Shown: piece after piece, positions 42,187 through 51,185 of the stretch
Position numbering within the stretch: the first letter of the stretch is position 1
How the letters are laid out: each line of letters opens with the position of its first letter
From: Cacconaster sp045114175
Lineage (GTDB): Bacteria; Bacteroidota; Bacteroidia; Bacteroidales; UBA932
Length of the DNA stretch: 64,000 bases
Reading direction: 5' to 3'
Assembly (NCBI GenBank): GCA_045114175.1
Contig: JBGUJZ010000004.1
Coordinates: 1-64,000, forward strand
Translations under genes and position numbers: made by a program
The notes under the pieces: generated by a model
Seen by the model: only the letters and a program-made list of their open reading frames with translations
Told to the model about the DNA's origin: nothing
Database searches by the model: none

Positions 42187-43233
42187 ATGAGGCAAGGTAG
42201 GTATATCGTTCTTTGCACGGTGGCTTTTCTCCTCGGAGACTTGCTCGGCGGGTGGCTCCCCCTCCCCGCCGGCGGATACCTTGCCGCGGCACTCGGATGT
42301 GCTGCCTTCACCTTTTTCCAGCGCCATTTCATCCCTATTCTGCTCACCTTCCTGCTGCTTGGAGCGGCAGCGGTCCAGACTGCCCGCATGCCCGGTAGGA
42401 CGGCTGTACAAGGATGGGTTGAAGCGCGCTGCCAGACAGCCCAACGGGCCTGTTCGCAGCGATTGGAAACCCTGCTGCCGGGCGGCGGTGAGCGGGCGGT
42501 TGTCAAAGCGCTGGCCATCGGGGACAAGCAGGAACTGGACCGCACCACGCGACAATCCTACCGGGCCAGCGGCGCCTCTCACCTGCTCGCCCTTTCCGGC
42601 CTGCATGTAGGCATTCTCTACAAAATGCTCATCACCCTCTTCTATCCGCTCGGCGGCAACCGGCACCTGCGGCGCCTCCGCTCCGTTGCGGTGCTCGGAT
42701 TTCTCTGGTTCTTTGCGCTGGTATCCGGGATGAGTTCCTCCATTTCCCGGGCGGTGCTGATGATCACCATCTACGAAGGTGCCGCGCTGGCGAATCGCCC
42801 GAAAGACGGATGGAATGCATTGTCTATCAGCGCGCTCCTCATTACGCTATTTCACCCGGAAGCCCCGCGGCAGATTGGTTTTCAACTCTCCTTCTGCGCC
42901 TGTATCGGCATCTTCGGGCTCTACCCGCATCTCAAGGGGCTGTTTCGCAGCCGGATCCCTCCCCTTACCGCAATATGGAACGGAGCCGCACTGGCCATTT
43001 CCTGCCAGGCGGCTACCTTTATCCCGGTTTGGCTCTACTTTCGGAGCTTCCCCGTCTATTTTCTGATTACAAATCTGCTGACGCTGCCGTTGGTTACGGC
43101 GACACTCTATTTGACGGTGATCACCCTACTGGTTTCCGTTGCAGGAGCGCCGGCGGAACTCCCTGCAGAATGGCTGCAGGGAGTTGTCCGGCTGCTGAAC
43201 CGTGTGGTCGCGCAGATTGCGGAACTGCCCTAA
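42187..43233 (+). CDS. ComEC/Rec2 competence-domain membrane protein, short form
   Basis: 348 residues with multiple membrane helices. The ComEC core motif SGASHLLALSGLHVGILYKML (about residues 130-150) is present, followed by SGMSSSISRAVLMI. It lacks the C-terminal metallo-beta-lactamase domain, and the N-terminal OB-fold segment is reduced to a few dozen residues, so it is about half the usual size. It may be a minimal DNA-uptake channel. Its stop directly abuts the stop of the small peptide gene on the other strand. Confidence 0.85.
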   Translation: MRQGRYIVLCTVAFLLGDLLGGWLPLPAGGYLAAALGCAAFTFFQRHFIPILLTFLLLGAAAVQTARMPGRTAVQGWVEARCQTAQRACSQRLETLLPGGGERAVVKALAIGDKQELDRTTRQSYRASGASHLLALSGLHVGILYKMLITLFYPLGGNRHLRRLRSVAVLGFLWFFALVSGMSSSISRAVLMITIYEGAALANRPKDGWNALSISALLITLFHPEAPRQIGFQLSFCACIGIFGLYPHLKGLFRSRIPPLTAIWNGAALAISCQAATFIPVWLYFRSFPVYFLITNLLTLPLVTATLYLTVITLLVSVAGAPAELPAEWLQGVVRLLNRVVAQIAELP

Positions 43234-43356
43234 TTACCAGTTGAAGTTACCGGGCGTAAAACCAGGCAGGTTGCCATTCACTTCGCTGGTGGCAATCACC
43301 TGTTCGGTTTCCATGTTCTGGATGAGAATCTCGGGGGTAATGTATTGCTTTTTCAT
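43234..43356 (-). CDS. Small 40-residue peptide, MKKxYxxPE type
   Basis: Open frame of 40 codons plus stop: begins MKKQYITPEILIQNMETEQ, contains VIATSEVNG and ends GNFNW. The start lies 13 bases after the upstream lipoprotein stop, on the same strand. The opening resembles many short Bacteroidales proteins that begin MKK-x-Y-x-x-P and carry an acidic/hydrophobic first half then a variable Gly/Asn-rich tail; I cannot assign a family name. No signal peptide or membrane helix. It may be a leader-plus-core precursor peptide, a chaperone-like partner of the lipoprotein or a regulator. Expression is untested; support is operon position and coding-like sequence. Confidence 0.6.
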   Translation of the reverse strand: MKKQYITPEILIQNMETEQVIATSEVNGNLPGFTPGNFNW

Positions 43357-43369
43357 AGCGCTCTCCTCA

Positions 43370-45448
43370 TTAAAAACTGGAAACATCAATGGAAGTAACA
43401 TCTCCCAGACTCTTCAGTTTGAAGCCTGAGACGGAATAGCCCTTAACGACCATCGAATAGACTCCCGGTGCGGAATAGAGGTGCTCCAGGAAGGTCTCAA
43501 CACCCAGTGTATCGAAGCTTTCGTCGCCCCAGAATACCTTGGCTGCTGCATACGAATCGGCCGTCATATAAGGTGAGTAGTAAGTACTGCCCGCAGCGAG
43601 GTTCAGGCCGATGGTAACGGTCTGCTCTTCGCCGGTGACCACATACTTCTGGCAGCGGATCGAGAAGCCGGCAGCCTGCGGCTGGGCTTTCGGTGCCACG
43701 CCAATCGTATCGGAAGATACTCTCCAGGCATTCTGTCCGGAGGCGCTGTTCTTGTCGAACCAGAAGTAGGAAATTGTTCCTGCGTTCTGCAAGCTGCCGC
43801 TACCGGAAGCGCGGGTACCCGGTGAAGGGAACCAGATAGTCTGTCCGTCGATGGTAATGGAACGGCCCTTTCGGGTAGCGTCCCAAGGCGTATTCGCCAG
43901 CTTCAGGCCAGAAATTGCATCGGCGAAGGGAACGTGATAGCCTGCCGGGCACGGGTCATAAATGGTCTTTACAGCGGCGGACCAGAGGGTTGCGTCGGAA
44001 TTCACCAGCCAGTCGCCAGAGGACTTATAGACGAATTTGGTCGGGTTCGCAACTGCAAACTCTACCGTACCGTTGTCCGTGGTCTGTCCCACCGTAGTAA
44101 TGCTCGTTCCAACAACCTTGGCAGCCGTCGTTCCACTCAGCACACCTGCGCCGGGGAATGGATCTTTACGGCCCCACTGATAGAGAAGTCCGTTTGCATC
44201 TACGGCACCCGGAGTGGCTGACAATGCACCCAGGTTGCGGTCCATCATGACAGCACCACTGTAGGGATTCGGATCACCTTCAGCGTAGGTCTGGTCCTCA
44301 TAGCCGTTCGGAAGAATCCAGATATGCCAGCTCCAGAGGACTGCCCCCGCTTCATTAACAACACCAACCAGTGCATTACCGGCTTTAATAGCCTCGGGAA
44401 CAGCGAAGTAGAGATAACCGTCATAGTATGCCACATCGGATACCACGGTATTCTTGGTCAGGGTAGCGCTGGTATTCACCGTCTCCCACAGCAATTCGCC
44501 ATAAGCCGGCGTTCCTACGGAAGAGGAACCATTACCCCGAACGATGGGCAAGCGGTAGGTACCCGGCTGGGAAACGATGTAACAGTTGGCCGTCTCCTGG
44601 GTACCAAGGGTCGTAGCCGGAGTCTCATCGAAAACAATCCTGTCATCCAGAGCGCCCAGATCATAAATTGAACCGTTGGCCAGCGAGTTGGAGGTGGAAG
44701 TTGTGATACTGCCCAAACGTCCGTCCTTGGTAACAAAGGTAAAACGGGTACCCTTGGCCATGGTAGCGGCCATACAGGAGATGTACCGGTCACCCTTTCC
44801 GCTGAAGTCCACGCGGATGGTCTTGAGCGAATAGGGCGCATTGTTGGAATACTTGGCACCTGTGGACGGGGTAATCTTGAACGAGCCCGAGAAGACGGTG
44901 CTATTGCTGAACTGCATGACAGCCACGTCTTCGCGGTCTATCGAGAACTTGAGAATGGCCGAAGCGTTCTTCAAGGAAACTGTTGATTCTGCAGGCTCAC
45001 AGGTACCTACTGCACGGTGCACGTGGCCGAAGATACCATCCTGAATAATCGGAATCGAAGCGATAATCTTGCCGGAAGCAACGGTCGCATCCTCATCATA
45101 AGGATAGAGAAACCAAAGGGTTGTATCGGCACGGAGCGTTCCCGGAATGGAGAGTTCCGCGAAATCCTTGCCTGCAAACTCATCGGGAACCGCCACGCGT
45201 GCGGAACGGATACCGTCAGAAACCCAAAGGGCATCACCGACCTGCCACTGCGGGGTGACATCGTTAATGTCGGTTCTCGTGGCCCCTTCCGTCTGTGCAC
45301 AAGTTACGGTCAGCGTCCTCGACTCACCGTCAATTCCGGGGCCGGGAAGCGGTTCCACGTGCGCACAGGATGCCAGCGCCGCGATGGCGGCGAAGGCGGC
45401 AATAATGGAATGGAATGTAGTATGTTTCATTGTATTGCGATTATTCAT
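43370..45448 (-). CDS. Fimbrillin-like / FISUMP-domain surface lipoprotein
   Basis: 692 residues from MNNRNTMKHTTFHS (a second Met is six codons later). The lipobox is AALASCAHVEP. The N-terminal third looks like Mfa1/fimbrillin-type beta sandwiches (TRTDINDVTPQWQVGDALWVSDG, SLKNASAILKFSI). The middle and C-terminal part has FISUMP-like elements: NCYIVSQPGTYRLPIV, VMMDRNLGALSATPG, YQWGRKDPFPG and IYDPCPAGYHVPF. A PKD-like tail follows. Probably a surface adhesin or structural lipoprotein. Its ATG overlaps the C10 protease stop as TAATG, implying translational coupling. Confidence 0.82.
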   Translation of the reverse strand: MNNRNTMKHTTFHSIIAAFAAIAALASCAHVEPLPGPGIDGESRTLTVTCAQTEGATRTDINDVTPQWQVGDALWVSDGIRSARVAVPDEFAGKDFAELSIPGTLRADTTLWFLYPYDEDATVASGKIIASIPIIQDGIFGHVHRAVGTCEPAESTVSLKNASAILKFSIDREDVAVMQFSNSTVFSGSFKITPSTGAKYSNNAPYSLKTIRVDFSGKGDRYISCMAATMAKGTRFTFVTKDGRLGSITTSTSNSLANGSIYDLGALDDRIVFDETPATTLGTQETANCYIVSQPGTYRLPIVRGNGSSSVGTPAYGELLWETVNTSATLTKNTVVSDVAYYDGYLYFAVPEAIKAGNALVGVVNEAGAVLWSWHIWILPNGYEDQTYAEGDPNPYSGAVMMDRNLGALSATPGAVDANGLLYQWGRKDPFPGAGVLSGTTAAKVVGTSITTVGQTTDNGTVEFAVANPTKFVYKSSGDWLVNSDATLWSAAVKTIYDPCPAGYHVPFADAISGLKLANTPWDATRKGRSITIDGQTIWFPSPGTRASGSGSLQNAGTISYFWFDKNSASGQNAWRVSSDTIGVAPKAQPQAAGFSIRCQKYVVTGEEQTVTIGLNLAAGSTYYSPYMTADSYAAAKVFWGDESFDTLGVETFLEHLYSAPGVYSMVVKGYSVSGFKLKSLGDVTSIDVSSF

Positions 45449-47220
45449 TAGAAGGTCAGGGTAATATCTGCGGTTTGGGTACCGAGCGTCAGATTCAAGC
45501 GGTAAGTACCGGCAGGATAGTCTGAACACTTCAGGGTGAAGTTGGTGCCGCCAGAGGATACCGTACCGTTGGCCACCTGCTCATCTCCGGCGTTGAACAA
45601 CGTCCAGGACGTATTGGGGAAGGTATATACCGTAAAGGTACGGGATGTCTTGTTATACGCAATCGAAGAATAATCCCGGATGTGGAGATACATCTCAGGC
45701 GTAAAGCCCTCGTCCTGGCTGTAACCGAATTTCACCCACGGGTCGGAAGCGGTGGCGCGATACATCGGAACCACCTTGTCGCCCCGCTCGATGGTGGCCG
45801 TCGTCTTCAAAGACTGGTAGCTGGTCCACCAGGTAAAGGAACCGGAGGCGAGCGAAGAGATGGAAATATCCGTGGAGCGCATCATCATCTTGATATTGCC
45901 ATCCTTGTCCGTGTGGGCAAAGTTGATCTTGCAGCCGGCAGACTCATAACCGTAGTTATATACGGCACCAAAGCGAATAGTAAAAGCACTGTTTTGGGAA
46001 ACCGTGCCGCCATACGGCGTAATACCGTTGTATTTGACGCTGCTCTGCGTGGTGGGACGCATATAGAAATGGAGTTTGTAGGCTCCGCCCGCATCGGGTT
46101 TCACGCCCAGATAAGCCACCTGGGAAACCGTATAGCTTCCGAAAGCATCCAGCTGGTAGTATCCGTTGCTGGAAGCATTCCAGCCGAAGTTGATCAGGAA
46201 ACGGTCTGCAGCATCATAGCCGTCCACGACGAATGCGTGGCCGGCAGAACCGGAGTTACCGGCAAAAAGGATTGGATTTCCCTCCTCCAACTGTCCCTTA
46301 AGCAACGCCCTCCATTCATCCAATGAGGTGTAGCTGCGGGAGTGGCGGGTGGTACCTGCATCATAACCCATGTAGGTCACCAGATTGGCCACGCCGGTAC
46401 CGGTAGAGGCGCCGGAAGCGCTGGAAGAGTAAGACATCTTGCTCATGGCGCCCACATGGAAGCAGAGCGTTGCTACCGCATCGGCTTGTTCGTCGGTATA
46501 GGCCACATCTTTGTATTTGGGAAGCATCTTATCCCAGAGATAATCCTCACCCAATTCCACCGGACCTACCGTAATCTTGTTGCTGGTATATTTAGGCAGG
46601 GTACCGGTACCGTGTGCAGGATGCTTGTGGAAATGCATCACTTCGCTGATAGCGGTTGCCACACAGCCCACGATTGAGCGCTTGCCAGCGGAATCCAGCG
46701 GGCATTTGCGGTTGAACGGAGCACCCTGGCCCCAGTCTGCGGTCTGCAGGTCGAGCGTTGCAGGAGCGCCTTCGCCACGCGTCAGCGTCAGTGCAGCTTC
46801 CCAACGGGCACGTTCATTGGCCGTAGTGTGCTGGCCGGAAAACCTCCGCTCGTTGATCTGTTGGCTATAGAGCTCCATCCACTCGCGCATGTGGGAAGGC
46901 ATCTCCTCCAGCGGGCAGAAGGTGTGCTCCAGTGAATAACCGAGGATCGGGAAAGCGGCATCTGAACCGGAGATGATAACGAAACCACCGCCCTGCCGGT
47001 TGAATACATACCAGGCAGGAGCCTGGCCGCTACGGGTTGCCGCGATGGTCTGATCCGTTCCGATCAGCGACAGCGCGCCGCCTGCGCGGGTATCTACGCC
47101 ACACTGGGCAAAGAAGGTCTCCGCCGCCATGCGAGCCTTGGACAAGGAGATGTCATCTGCCTTGAGAACCGGGGCTGCCAGCAGCAGGAGCGCCGCGAAG
47201 AATAACAATACTTTTCTCAT
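45448..47220 (-). CDS. C10-family cysteine protease (streptopain-like)
   Basis: 590 residues with signal peptide MRKVLLFFAALLLLAAPVLKA. A propeptide region (about 20-145, GGGFVIISGSDAAFPILGYS) is typical of SpeB/PrtT. The catalytic Cys is in SIVGCVATAISEVMHFHKHP (about 188) and the His in GHAFVVDGYDAADRFLINFGW (about 330). The C-terminal 60 residues (WTLFNAGDEQV...YPAGTYRLNLTLGTQTADITLTF) resemble a T9SS-type beta domain, suggesting surface delivery. Homologues degrade host proteins such as immunoglobulins and fibronectin. Nine bases after the GH89 gene. Confidence 0.9.
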   Translation of the reverse strand: MRKVLLFFAALLLLAAPVLKADDISLSKARMAAETFFAQCGVDTRAGGALSLIGTDQTIAATRSGQAPAWYVFNRQGGGFVIISGSDAAFPILGYSLEHTFCPLEEMPSHMREWMELYSQQINERRFSGQHTTANERARWEAALTLTRGEGAPATLDLQTADWGQGAPFNRKCPLDSAGKRSIVGCVATAISEVMHFHKHPAHGTGTLPKYTSNKITVGPVELGEDYLWDKMLPKYKDVAYTDEQADAVATLCFHVGAMSKMSYSSSASGASTGTGVANLVTYMGYDAGTTRHSRSYTSLDEWRALLKGQLEEGNPILFAGNSGSAGHAFVVDGYDAADRFLINFGWNASSNGYYQLDAFGSYTVSQVAYLGVKPDAGGAYKLHFYMRPTTQSSVKYNGITPYGGTVSQNSAFTIRFGAVYNYGYESAGCKINFAHTDKDGNIKMMMRSTDISISSLASGSFTWWTSYQSLKTTATIERGDKVVPMYRATASDPWVKFGYSQDEGFTPEMYLHIRDYSSIAYNKTSRTFTVYTFPNTSWTLFNAGDEQVANGTVSSGGTNFTLKCSDYPAGTYRLNLTLGTQTADITLTF

Positions 47221-47229
47221 ATAATTGAA

Positions 47230-49464
47230 CTATTTGTTTGTTTCAAGCAAAGGGCTGTATTTGTGGTACAATTTTGAAGCCAACGGACGTACGGGACCCG
47301 TAGGGATCGTCGGGAAAGCGCCCAGGCGCTCTTCCCACCATACTTTTTCAAAGTCGGTCACGGCCGTATGATAGCGAGCAAAGGCCTCTTCATCAAACTC
47401 ACCGCCGGCATCGAGCACCGCATCCACGGCATCGAAGAACATCCGCCAACGTTCGCCATAGAAAGTGGCTGTGAGGCCGTTCCAAGTACGGGAGGCATAG
47501 TCGTTCAGAAGCATGGCCTTGTCGCTCCAGGTGGTGAGGATATTGCGGGCATTCTGTTCAAAGTAATCCGTCTCGGCGGCATCCTTACCCCAGGCGCGGG
47601 CATCAGCAATCCAGATGCCGGTCAGGAAGTAAGGGCAGCAACCCACCATCCCATCCACATCGGAAATCAGCCCCAGAAGCCGCTCACGCTGTACATTCAT
47701 TCGCTCCCGGTCACGCGCGGCATAAGCCTCTTCGTAGGCGCGGAACTCCGTGAGGAAGAGGTTGCTCATAGCCTGACGGGCGATGTTGGCCAGATCGAAG
47801 TCGAAGGCCGGTCCGCGGCCGTCCGATGCGAGCAGCAGGCGCCAGACCTCGAAGAGGGTCGCGTTCTCGTAGGCAATCCGGGGATTCGCATAATAGGTGC
47901 GATACTTGCCAAAGGTAGGACGGATATTGATGAGCGGGCACTGTCCCGGGCGGGAAGGTGCCGTATAAATGCTGTCAATCAAGAGTTTCCAGGCAGCCTG
48001 ACTGCTCTGGTCAATGCATCCGGCGCGCCGGATGGCGAGATGCTCGCCCCAGGAGTCCAGGTCGCGGTGCTGCGGCATATCCCACGCCTTCTCCAACACA
48101 TATTCATAAATATAGGGATTACAGTCGAATCCCTCGAGTGTGCAGCCGATTCCGCAGAAGTTGTCGCCTCCCTCGCGGAAGGTATTCTCCACGCGCTCGT
48201 CAATCGTCTTGAGGTCACCCACCAGCATGGTGTTTCCGCCGAAGTTACCCAGGTAGCACCAGATGTAAGGCACACCATAGAACTTCTCGGTGCGCTGCCA
48301 GACCTCCTGCCGTTCGCAGTAATAGTCCAGCATTAGCTGGCGCTCCGTAGGGAATGAGGTCAAATAAGCCTCCACACGGTCGTTCAGCCAGTACTTGCGT
48401 TCGTTATAGAAGAGCCAGCCCATCTGGAGCCAGGTAGCCTCCGGATCAGCCTTTTGCAGCGATTCATAGACCTGGCGGCTCACGCGACCCAGATACTTGG
48501 GTTCCCAGGAGGGCGGCATCAGTTCGTTGAAGATGTCGATTCCATAGATATGATCCGTACCGTAGAGTTCGGTCTCCAGTGTCAGGAACTTCTGCTGGAT
48601 CTCCGTATAGAGATCGCTCATCGGATCCAAGAAACTGCAGGCATACTCATCCTGATAGCCCGACCAGGCCTCCAGCTGCGTGATGGGCGCATCCGGACGG
48701 ATGCGTTTCAACTCGCGCGGCACGTGACCGGCAAAGGCGGGCAACACGGGACGCATAGAGAGTTCCCGCTCGCGCGCCACAATCTGCGTTTGTAGGGCCT
48801 CCTGCCCTTCCAGCCAGGATTCGGGCAGCGGACCGCCCCAGCGGTCGATATTCTGCATGCGGTGCCACGGCAGGTGGGCCGGACCGGTGAAATAAGCGCG
48901 CACCTCTTCGGGTGAAAGGCCCATCTCCGTCCAGATCTTGTACCAGACCGATTCCTGACCGGTGATAGCCAGCGGCAGATTCACGCCGTTGAGCGCCATC
49001 CAGTCAATCACATGCTCCCACTGCTCCCAGTTCCACCAGGGCATCGTGTAGCCATAGGTACAATAGTTGAAGAAGAAACGGTGCGGCACGCGGGCCTCTA
49101 TGCGGACTGGCGTCTCCACCTTGGGCAGACGGCGCGGCATCCGGAAGGTATCCCAGATAAACCAGCCGACCTCGCGGTGGCAGTAATACTTCAGGTAATA
49201 GTTGAGACCCACCGCCATAGCGCCGGCGTTGTTGCCGCCGATCACGATCTTGCGTCCCTCCTGACGAAGCGTGAAGTAATCCGCTTCTGCAGCGGGAAGA
49301 ACCTCGAAAACAAAGCGGTCCGCCTTGGCGGGAAGTACGCGGGAGGCCAGTGCCGAAGCGGCCGCTACCTCCGGATCCGCATTGTTAGAAACGGGCTCTG
49401 AGCCACATCCGGAAAGGATGGTGAGCGCTAGGAAGGCCAACAGAATGTAACGATACAGTCTCAT
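47230..49464 (-). CDS. Alpha-N-acetylglucosaminidase (GH89, NAGLU-like) lipoprotein
   Basis: 744 residues. The lipobox LTILSGCGSEP anchors it to the envelope. GH89 landmarks are clear: WWNWEQWEHVIDWMALNGVNLPLAITGQESVWYKIW, NIDRWGGPLP, YGIDIFNELMPP (one predicted catalytic Glu) and CTLEGFDCNPYIYEYV (the second). It removes terminal alpha-linked GlcNAc, as on gastric-type mucin O-glycans or heparan fragments. Own promoter; downstream of a SusC/SusD pair that ends in a terminator, so it heads a separate operon with the C10 protease. Confidence 0.94.
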   Translation of the reverse strand: MRLYRYILLAFLALTILSGCGSEPVSNNADPEVAAASALASRVLPAKADRFVFEVLPAAEADYFTLRQEGRKIVIGGNNAGAMAVGLNYYLKYYCHREVGWFIWDTFRMPRRLPKVETPVRIEARVPHRFFFNYCTYGYTMPWWNWEQWEHVIDWMALNGVNLPLAITGQESVWYKIWTEMGLSPEEVRAYFTGPAHLPWHRMQNIDRWGGPLPESWLEGQEALQTQIVARERELSMRPVLPAFAGHVPRELKRIRPDAPITQLEAWSGYQDEYACSFLDPMSDLYTEIQQKFLTLETELYGTDHIYGIDIFNELMPPSWEPKYLGRVSRQVYESLQKADPEATWLQMGWLFYNERKYWLNDRVEAYLTSFPTERQLMLDYYCERQEVWQRTEKFYGVPYIWCYLGNFGGNTMLVGDLKTIDERVENTFREGGDNFCGIGCTLEGFDCNPYIYEYVLEKAWDMPQHRDLDSWGEHLAIRRAGCIDQSSQAAWKLLIDSIYTAPSRPGQCPLINIRPTFGKYRTYYANPRIAYENATLFEVWRLLLASDGRGPAFDFDLANIARQAMSNLFLTEFRAYEEAYAARDRERMNVQRERLLGLISDVDGMVGCCPYFLTGIWIADARAWGKDAAETDYFEQNARNILTTWSDKAMLLNDYASRTWNGLTATFYGERWRMFFDAVDAVLDAGGEFDEEAFARYHTAVTDFEKVWWEERLGAFPTIPTGPVRPLASKLYHKYSPLLETNK

Positions 49465-49484
49465 GAAATTTAGTTACAATCAAG

Positions 49485-49492
49485 CAAATGTA
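49485..49492 (-). promoter_or_regulatory. -7 promoter box for the GH89-protease operon
   Basis: TACATTTG on the minus strand, 20 bases before the GH89 ATG. Confidence 0.7.
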
Positions 49493-49526
49493 CGAAAAGT
49501 ATTTCAAAAAGCGGCGAACTGAGAAT

Positions 49527-49558
49527 AAAAAACGGGACGACCCGAGGGCCGTCCCGTC
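49527..49558 (-). terminator. Rho-independent terminator after susD
   Basis: On the minus strand CGGGACG pairs with CGTCCCG (loop GCCCTCGGGT-like with further internal pairing), followed by six T. It separates the SusCD transcript from the GH89 operon. Confidence 0.85.
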
Positions 49559-49579
49559 CAAAATGGTAAATCAGATGAA

Positions 49580-51163
49580 TTATTCGTTGCTGGTAGAGAG
49601 AATACCTTTGTTGTAGTCAGTTTCTCTCTGAGGGATAATCCATGTCCAGTTGTGCTTGGTCGGAGGAACCGTACCCAGGAAATCGGCCATCCAGCTACCA
49701 CCGTTAGCCCAATCCTTACGAACGATCGTATCGCCCCAACGCTTGAGGTCAAACCAGGTGAAACCTTCACCCCAAAGTTCGATACCGCGATAGAGCTTAA
49801 TTTCGTTCATCAGGGCTTCACCAGTCAGCGTGCAGGTGTAACCCGGATAACGGCCGGAAGTAGCATTGAGGGCAACGAGAGCAGCCTGTGCATCAGCCGG
49901 CTTATTCAGGCGATAATTTGCCTCAGCCTCGATGAGCAGCATTTCGGAGGAACGGAAGAGGGTCAGGTGACCGACGCCCGGAGCTTCGTTGCAAGCGAAC
50001 TTGAACTGCATAAAACCAGCCACATAGGCCGTGGAATAGAGACCTTTGCGTCCATCGGCGGAACCATATGTAAAACCATAATTGTAGAGGGCATTCGTGG
50101 TCTTTTGAGTCGAAGCTAACATGGTTTCTTTATTCATGGCATCTTCGTAGCCCGTAGGATCCAAGAAGAGTTTCTTGCGGATATCAGCGGCGTTGATCTG
50201 GTTGAAGAACTCCCTGCTAATCAGCTTAGGACGTTGACGAACGTTACCCGCATTGGAGTTGTAGGCAATATAGCCGAAGAAGGAATAGTAATAGATGGTC
50301 TCATCACCCACATTGTACAACGACCAGATGGACTCGCTGGTAGGGTTACAGAAGCCCTTGTTGTAGTCAGCAACACTCATGAGCGGATAGTTCGCGCGTG
50401 CGAGCTTAGCCATATCAAGTGCCTTCTGCCAGTCCTCACGGGTGAGGGCTACGCGAGCGTAAATTGCATAAGCTACGTCGAGGTCCATCTTGTGAACGTC
50501 TGCACCACGCTTATTAGCCTTACCGGACTCAGTGAAGAGCGTGATAGCATCGTCAAGGTCCTGATAAATCTGTGCATAAACATCCTTCGTCGTGGCACGG
50601 TCAAGATTGTCTTCACCACCGGCAATGAGACGGAGCACGCAGGAAGGCGTGTCACCGTTATTGTCGGACCAGCGACGGCCGAACAACTGGACGAGGTTGC
50701 TGTAGCAATATGCGCGATAGGTAAGCGCTTGTGCTTTGATGAACTTGCGGTCAGCTTCCGGTCCTTCTGCGGCATCAATATTAGAAATGATGGAGTTGGC
50801 GTTGCTGATGACCATGTAATAGTAGTACCATGCGTACTCGTTGATATCATCACGGTTGTTGTCATACTGTTCGCCCAAAGCTTCGAGTTTCCAGCCAGTC
50901 TGGTTGCAGGACATCAGTTTATCACCGGGATACTCACCCATATAAAGGCGGATAGTACCTTCACCATTGAAGCCCTGGCCATAGTCATTGTACTGGCAGT
51001 ACATCAGGCGGTTGAGACCATTAACAGCAAGGGCTGCGTTTTCCGTGTTTTCGAAAATCGTAGCGGTAGCCGTACTGGAGGTCGGCGCGGTATTGAGATA
51101 TTCAGAGCAAGCTGCGAGAGAAAGAGTAGCAAGGACGAGTGTTATGATAGAAAACTTTTTCAT
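49580..51163 (-). CDS. SusD/RagB-like glycan-binding lipoprotein
   Basis: 527 residues from MKKFSIITLVLATLSLAACSEYLNTAP; the upstream MFTN prefix is not needed. The N-terminal FENTENAALAVNGLNRLMY, the TPR-like KFIKAQALTYRAYCYSNLVQLFG, and the C-terminal ELWGEGFTWFDLKRWG...WTWIIPQRETDYN are SusD landmarks. Acts as the lid and ligand binder of the partner SusC transporter. 22 bases after susC. No hybrid two-component or ECF sigma regulator is seen next to the pair. Confidence 0.94.
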   Translation of the reverse strand: MKKFSIITLVLATLSLAACSEYLNTAPTSSTATATIFENTENAALAVNGLNRLMYCQYNDYGQGFNGEGTIRLYMGEYPGDKLMSCNQTGWKLEALGEQYDNNRDDINEYAWYYYYMVISNANSIISNIDAAEGPEADRKFIKAQALTYRAYCYSNLVQLFGRRWSDNNGDTPSCVLRLIAGGEDNLDRATTKDVYAQIYQDLDDAITLFTESGKANKRGADVHKMDLDVAYAIYARVALTREDWQKALDMAKLARANYPLMSVADYNKGFCNPTSESIWSLYNVGDETIYYYSFFGYIAYNSNAGNVRQRPKLISREFFNQINAADIRKKLFLDPTGYEDAMNKETMLASTQKTTNALYNYGFTYGSADGRKGLYSTAYVAGFMQFKFACNEAPGVGHLTLFRSSEMLLIEAEANYRLNKPADAQAALVALNATSGRYPGYTCTLTGEALMNEIKLYRGIELWGEGFTWFDLKRWGDTIVRKDWANGGSWMADFLGTVPPTKHNWTWIIPQRETDYNKGILSTSNE

Positions 51164-51185
51164 ATTCGTAAACATTTATCTTGCA

